64,000 nucleotides of DNA from Gamsiella multidivaricata. Taxonomy: Eukaryota; Mortierellomycota; Mortierellomycetes; Mortierellales; Mortierellaceae. The first letter of the stretch is position 1. Each line of letters opens with the position of its first letter. The notes below the pieces were generated by a model. The model was given only the letters and a program-made list of their open reading frames with translations, was not told the DNA's origin and did not search any database. Location of the stretch: assembly GCF_025024155.1 (NCBI RefSeq), contig NW_026251782.1, forward strand, positions 113,784-177,783. Direction: 5' to 3'. Of the stretch, positions 59,517 through 64,000 are shown one piece after another. The translations under genes were made by a program, and so were the position numbers.

Positions 59517-59610
59517 TGCAAATAGTCAGGAGTCGGAGGGGTTCTAGGGTGGAATCAGAGGTTTATTCGATGATTGATTGCTGTCTAATCCTACGTTTGA
59601 AGGGCTCTTA
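59517..59610 (-). repeat. 5' LTR of element B, truncated
   Basis: Matches 53618-53710 of the 3' LTR almost base for base and stops at a TA dinucleotide, where the Tc1-type element begins. The remainder of the LTR was not found downstream. Confidence 0.85.
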
Positions 59611-60560
59611 CAGTATGGTGCAAAACTGATTCAATGATGCGATGATTTTTGCGTTGGCACTCGCCTACAAGGAACCAATACCTCAGCCATCGTCATATTC
59701 ACCACAAATGTAGCCCATCCAATGACGAACAGGGCTGCTTGCTTTGGAGCCAGAAGTATGCACACCCATTGCTGCATGACGATTGTGCCATCCGTCATCA
59801 TTGAATCAGTCTTGCACCTTAACCTCATTTTTATGTAATTTTAAATACCATCGTCATTTTCATCAGATTCATTATAAATGAACCCATTTTGTGTTTCGTT
59901 TTCCTGTTTGCCTTATTCTACTCTATCTATCTGCAAAAAATGAAGCCCGTACCTCCATCCACTGTTAAGGAAGCAATAAGCCTCATGTCTGAGGGTATTT
60001 CCACTCGTGAGACAGCCCAACGTCTTACCATCTCTCAGGCAACGGCTAGCAGAATACGTTCAGGTTACAAAGAAAACATACCGAGCAACAAGGGAGGCCG
60101 TCCGGGAAAGATTGGTCAAGAAACCGTGGAGCACTTCAAGCTGAACATGAAGCGCGGACTTCTTAGGACTGCCGTGGAGGCCAAGAGCGAGGCCAACAGG
60201 ATGTTGGCACGACCTGTATCGGTGTGGACAGTTCGACGGCGACTTCGGGAAGCTGGACTAGTGGCCAAAAAGATTGTCAAGCGACCAGCACTCAAAACAA
60301 AGCACATTAGAGGTCGGATGCAGTTTGTCAAGAAATACAAAGAGTGGACGGAAGAGGACTGGGCCACAGTTGTATGGTCAGACGAGTGCAAAATCAATAG
60401 GATCTGTTCTGATGGCATTAGGTGGGTCTGGGACGACGCTCCGGGGCGACTGACAAGTCGTACAGTCCAGGGAACAGTCAAGTTTGGCGGCGGAAGCGTC
60501 ATGGTATGGTCTTGTACAGTGACAATAATATTTGAGTCAATGTTTTTTATCTCGGCATAA
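59611..60560 (+). mobile_element. Tc1/mariner element 1, 3'-truncated
   Basis: Starts CAGTATGGTGCAAAACTG right after a TA target. An inverted copy of this end lies at about 59790-59817, giving the long IR structure seen in many Tc1 elements. The transposase that follows is cut after the first catalytic Asp, and no right end was found. Confidence 0.75.
59940..60560 (+). pseudogene. Tc1-type transposase 1, truncated
   Basis: 206 codons. N-terminal helix-turn-helix (REtAQRLTISQATASRI-like segment, residues about 22-40), a GRPGK hook (about 55-59), a second HTH (SVWTVRRRLREAGL) and the start of the DDE domain with the first Asp (VVWSDECKIN). After GGGSVMVWSC the similarity ends, so the second Asp and the Glu are missing. 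The frame then runs to a stop at 60560. Not functional. Confidence 0.88.
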
Positions 60561-60794
60561 TTTTTTTAATTTCTTCGCCTGTACGTGCCGTAGGATGCTA
60601 TAATGCTTTTCAAAGATGGCGAAGTCATCTAGGAATATCATTTAGGCGTTTCAGGCGTAATGGATATCTCTATCTTCCTTTATCACACATCTTGCGGTAG
60701 CGGTGTATTGACTCAATTCCTCCAGCACGTGCTAAAAAATATAGTATTCTCTAATTCTCGCTCAAATCTAATGATAACCCTTCACTTTCTATTC
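60561..60794. other. Junction between the two Tc1-type elements
   Basis: No gene. May include the lost end of either element; no terminal repeat was recognised. Confidence 0.35.
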
Positions 60795-61904
60795 CTAGTA
60801 CTTGGTGTGTCGTCCGCCGACCGCTTTGACCGCTTGGATGCGTCGCGGCATACTGGATATGAGCGCCTGGATCAGCGACGGATCAATTTTATTCCAAACT
60901 TCTTGGACACGCTCCCAGAGCTTCGGGATACCGCCAGGAGGGTGTTCATACTTCGCAAGAAGCCTCTTTAGGTGCCCCCAGAGATGCTTGATAGGATTCA
61001 AGTCCGGAGAGTTGGGTGGCCACATGAGAACCACGTAATCATTGTCCCCAAAGAATTGGCGTGTAATTTTGGCGGTATGCTTGGGGTCGTTATCCTGCTG
61101 AAAAATCATCTCCTCTGGATCGATCCCGTAGTACTCTTGGGTCAAAGGAACACACTCTTCTAGGATCTCAACGTATAGTTTTGCATCCAGCCCAGCCTCG
61201 ATATGAGAGATGAAACCTGGCCCGTCCCAAGCCATGCAACCCCACATCATAAGGGACCCTCCTCCATGCTTGAGTGTCTCATCAATCAATCGCGCCTGCA
61301 TGCCGACTGAGAAATATAACTGTCCAGAGAGTCAATGAGAACAAGAGAGGATCTTTAATTACAGCGACTGAGCAATTACTTATTGCTCAGTGGCTTAAGT
61401 TAATATCTGGACTCAGTCTAGCTATCGAACACAGATACAGCGTGTAAAATGGGCTATATGCCACACCGACCTTGTTGTTTTTCCAGACCCACTTGGTCCC
61501 ATCGGAGCCATAACGGTTGATTTTTGTCTCGTCCGTCCACAGAACTCGTTTCCAGTCCTCCACCGTCCAATGCTCATATCGGGCCACAAATTCCATGCGC
61601 TTCTTGATCTGGTTAGGTGTCAACTTTGGCCTCTTAATCTTGTGTTGAGCGGTTAAATCTTCCTCTCGAAGGATCTGCCGCACCCTACAAACAGAGATAT
61701 GGACGTCCAGTTCCTGCTCGAGGTACCGCTGCACCTGAACTGCATTTTCCAATTCCCCGTTCGTTACATTACGCACCATCAGTCGTCTTGTCGCCATCGA
61801 AACTCGGCCTGGTCGCCCTGCTCTTGGTCGCACCATGTTTGGGTCCATTTGCTTGGCTAGCTTGCTCACGGACGACTGAGATACGCCGAACTTATGGGCA
61901 ATTG
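60795..61904 (-). pseudogene. Tc1-type transposase 2, split by a solo LTR
   Basis: Upstream part (61387-61904) has HTH elements (KFGVSQSSVSKLAK, interrupted at its N-terminal side), GRPGR and the first Asp (VLWTDETKIN). After the solo LTR (61308-61465) it resumes (60795-61301) with GGGSLMMWGCMAW and the second Asp (FQQDNDPKHTA). The third catalytic position is in SPDLNPIKHLW, where Tc1 enzymes have Glu and here there is Lys. The N-terminus is cut off by element D at 61905. Three independent defects make it inactive. Confidence 0.9.
61308..61465 (-). repeat. Solo LTR of the element A family
   Basis: 158 bases, TGAGAAATATAAC...GCCACA on the + strand, flanked by the 5-base duplication CCGAC (61303-61307 and 61466-61470). 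Aligns with 63534-63692 almost base for base. Confidence 0.93.
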
Positions 61905-62107
61905 TGCAACAGGTTTATGCTCGGTTAAGTGCATTATGATGTCATCAGCGCTTCGCCCATCTTTCTACGACTTTCTAGAACACTGTTGCTATCTATCCAG
62001 CCAGTTTATATAAACCCCATCCACACGTAGAACTAGACAGCAGCATTGATACGAATAAAGCCTCCTTTCCACCCTAGATCCACTTCCACCTGATTTGACC
62101 GTTTGCA
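61905..62107 (+). repeat. 5' LTR of element D
   Basis: 203 bases starting TGCAACAGGTTTATGC and ending GTTTGCA, the same ends as elements B and C. A TATATAA motif near 62007 could be its promoter. Confidence 0.82.
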
Positions 62108-62108
62108 T

Positions 62109-62120
62109 TGGTAGCAAAGG
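62109..62120 (+). other. Primer-binding site of element D
   Basis: TGGTAGCAAAGG, one base after the LTR end, identical to those of elements B and C. Confidence 0.75.
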
Positions 62121-62142
62121 TGCCTTTCGATCCACCCCAGAT

Positions 62143-62248
62143 ATCTCAGACACCAGACACCCCAGACACCTCAGACACCCCAGACACCCCAGACGCCCCC
62201 AGACACCCCCAGACACCCCCAGACACCCCCAGACACCCCCAGACACCT
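62143..62248. repeat. AGACACCCC tandem repeat in element D leader
   Basis: About ten imperfect copies of a 9-10 base unit between the primer-binding site and gag. Open in several frames, but probably untranslated leader. Confidence 0.85.
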
Positions 62249-62274
62249 CATTACCTACCACTCGAACCAGCATC

Positions 62275-63234
62275 ATGGACTCCATCGATTCTCTCGTCAA
62301 CGGCCTTAGCAGCCTAAACCTTTCGAATGCCATTGACAGGCAGCGCGCCTACCACCAAATCCAATCGGTCATCCAAGACTCATCTCGCTCCGTTTCTGCC
62401 TACAAACCCCCCAAACCACAGCTCTTCCATGGCGGTCGCAACGCTCTGGCTACGCGCGACTGGTTGGAGGAGCTCGAGCGATACTGCAGACGTACCAAGC
62501 TCACCCCGATGGAGTGGACCTCCGCCGCTGCTGACCACCTGCGGGGTACTGCTCTTACCTGGTACCGTATGTCAACCCTCACCGACGACACACCATGGGA
62601 GGAGTTCAAAACTGCCTTCACCAACGAATTTAAACCATCAGACCATGAGCGCGCTATCCTTATGGAGCTCCGAGACCTTAAACAGACCTCTGTCAAAGAT
62701 ATCGCATCTTATATCACACGCTTCCGCGACCTGGCCCTTCAGTTGAGCAATCCCGCCGATGACATGCTCCGCGAGTACTTTATTTCTGGACTGGTCACTC
62801 AAACTCAACTTCAGGTCGAAATCGCGAACCCCTCCACGTGGCAACAGGCCGTGAAGGTCGCTGAGCGAATCAATGGCGTCTACGCCCGAGCACAGTCCAA
62901 AGCCAAGCCAACTTACATCCCCTCCCAGACACCGACCGCGACTTCAGCCGCCTCACTCTCGGCCACGCCTGTTGCCGAACCCATGGAAGTAGACGCCATG
63001 CGCGTCCGATCCGCCAATCACGGTTCTAACACTACCAATGTAGCCAGTCCCCGTCGCCGCTCCGTTCCCAAGCTCGATCAAGCAGAGAAGTCCCGTTGCT
63101 TCCGCGAAGGTCGTTGTTACCGCTGCCGCCGATTCGGTCACATCGCTGAGAATTGCCGCGGTGAGCAAGCCTTCAATAATTTCGAGACACCTACGACCAC
63201 CGCCGACTCGGGAAAAGACGAGGGCGAGAACTGA
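62275..63234 (+). CDS. Element D Gag
   Basis: 319 residues from ATG at 62275. The Gag domain contains RDWLEELERYCRRTKLTPM, TPWEEFKTAFTNEFKPSD and ITRFRDLALQLSNP. A CCHC knuckle (C-Y-R-C-R-R-F-G-H-I-A-E-N-C) lies near residue 285, followed by a short acidic end. It is related to element B Gag but clearly different. The frame is intact; pol is not present in the window. Confidence 0.92.
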   Translation: MDSIDSLVNGLSSLNLSNAIDRQRAYHQIQSVIQDSSRSVSAYKPPKPQLFHGGRNALATRDWLEELERYCRRTKLTPMEWTSAAADHLRGTALTWYRMSTLTDDTPWEEFKTAFTNEFKPSDHERAILMELRDLKQTSVKDIASYITRFRDLALQLSNPADDMLREYFISGLVTQTQLQVEIANPSTWQQAVKVAERINGVYARAQSKAKPTYIPSQTPTATSAASLSATPVAEPMEVDAMRVRSANHGSNTTNVASPRRRSVPKLDQAEKSRCFREGRCYRCRRFGHIAENCRGEQAFNNFETPTTTADSGKDEGEN

Positions 63235-63533
63235 ACCAGGCCAGTCTCGCCTTCATCAAGCCTAGCACCCGAGCCCTGGACACTCAGGGGCGCGGCGATA
63301 GTACAAAGCAGAATCACAAACTTCAAAATAAAGCCGACAATGCTTTTCCTTATAAATCGCCTCTGCCCTCACCCTTACCTCACAACCCACCACCTTCGAC
63401 AGCACGCACCCTTCCATCATTTCCACCTATTGCACCATCTTCACCCTCTCCTCATTCACCCTCATTCTCGGCCCCAACTGACTCCATCACCACTTCAACT
63501 ACCCCCGAACCCTCCTCCAGCACTCTCACCACC

Positions 63534-63692
63534 TGAGAAATATAACTGTCCAGAGAGTCAATGAGAACAAGAGAGGGATCTTTAATTACAGCGACTGAGC
63601 AATTACTTATTGCTCAGTGGTTTAAGTTAATATCTGGACTCAGTCTAGCTATCGAACACAGATACAGCGTGTAAAATGGGCTATATGCCACA
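63534..63692 (-). repeat. 3' LTR of the second A-family element
   Basis: 159 bases, nearly identical to the solo LTR at 61308-61465, so both moved recently compared with element A at 48205. Confidence 0.9.
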
Positions 63693-63761
63693 CGGCTCCC
63701 CTCCCATGGAAGAGTGAGTCGTACTGTTCTATGCGAGCTCTTATGATGCTGAATGTGTGTT

Positions 63762-63959
63762 GAGGATAAAATGTAAAAACCTCTGGTGATAGTTATGGGG
63801 CGAGGATAAAAATATAAACCTCTTTGATATAGGTGAGGATAAAAATATAAACCTCTTCGATGTATGATGTGCAAGGCATAAAAAGCTGATTCCAGCAAAA
63901 ACCTCTTGGTAATGTCGATTTGACGAGGGATAAAAAGCTATTATGTAGCAAAAAACCTC
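63762..63959 (-). other. Hairpin array in the 3' UTR of the second A-family element
   Basis: Units at about 63762, 63802 and 63835 start GAGGATAAAA and end AACCTC. Two further units near 63875 and 63925 contain inner stems GCTG/CAGC and GCTA/TAGC, in the place where element A has GCTC/GAGC. Confidence 0.7.
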
Positions 63960-64000
63960 TTTGATAAAGTGCGATCATTTGCGCGCGCGAAGGCGTCTGA

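Larger units (their letters stand above)
53618..59610 (-). mobile_element. Element B: Ty3/gypsy chromovirus with two interruptions
   Basis: Minus-strand element with 3' LTR (53618-53808), polypurine tract (AAGATGGGGAGG on the minus strand, 53809-53820), pol, gag, primer-binding site (59505-59516) and 5' LTR (59517-59610). The integrase is split by a solo LTR at 54927-55683 and the 5' LTR is cut by a Tc1-type element at 59611. Gag, RT and chromodomain frames are otherwise open. Confidence 0.9.
61905..63533 (+). mobile_element. Element D: Ty3/gypsy, 5' part
   Basis: Plus-strand element with 5' LTR, primer-binding site, long leader and intact gag. It inserted into the N-terminal part of Tc1-type transposase 2. 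Its 3' part is lost to or lies beyond the element of the A family at 63534. Confidence 0.85.
63534..64000 (-). mobile_element. 3' end of a second element of the A family (runs off the window)
   Basis: Minus-strand 3' LTR at 63534-63692, polypurine tract just to its right (GGGAGGGGAGCCG on the minus strand) and 3' UTR up to the window end. The coding part must lie to the right of the window. It interrupts element D. Confidence 0.85.

Overview
The window is fungal genomic DNA and most resembles an early-diverging filamentous fungus (Mucoromycota, Mortierella-like; this is an inference from gene content and style). Genes carry several short GT-AG introns, many introns hold long poly-T runs on the sense strand, there is a fungal inositol phosphorylceramide synthase (AUR1), and the repeats are Ty3/gypsy chromoviruses, a LINE and Tc1/mariner elements.

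The left part (about 2.8-25.5 kb) is a compact housekeeping block. In order it holds a mitochondrial tyrosyl-tRNA synthetase (+), an HSL-type alpha/beta hydrolase (-), the retromer subunit VPS26 (-), a bifunctional lysine-ketoglutarate reductase/saccharopine dehydrogenase with a mitochondrial-type leader (-), a secreted aspartic protease (-), an unrecognised three-exon gene (+), a very unusual PARP-RING-Deltex fusion (-) and AUR1 (-). Most gene models were assembled by following reading frame across GT-AG introns; all the main ones close exactly in phase.

From 25.5 to 28.7 kb no gene is supported. From 28.7 kb to the right end the sequence is repeat-rich and decayed: a 5'-truncated LINE with a perfect 21-bp target duplication, fragments of lineage-specific gene families, a SWIM zinc-finger fragment, a probably catalytically dead astacin-like secreted protein, an inverted pair of unknown repeats, minisatellites and, from 47.4 kb, a nest of Ty3/gypsy elements (called A, B, C and D here) interrupted by solo LTRs and two Tc1/mariner transposases.

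The most interesting gene is at 18948-22561. One polypeptide carries a PARP catalytic domain with an intact H-Y-E triad, a long coiled coil, a RING finger and a Deltex C-terminal (DTC) domain. In animals these activities are split between partner proteins such as PARP9 and DTX3L, so this looks like a single-chain ADP-ribosylation/ubiquitylation enzyme. The second is an array of short hairpins with compensatory base changes in the 3' UTR of the element A family.
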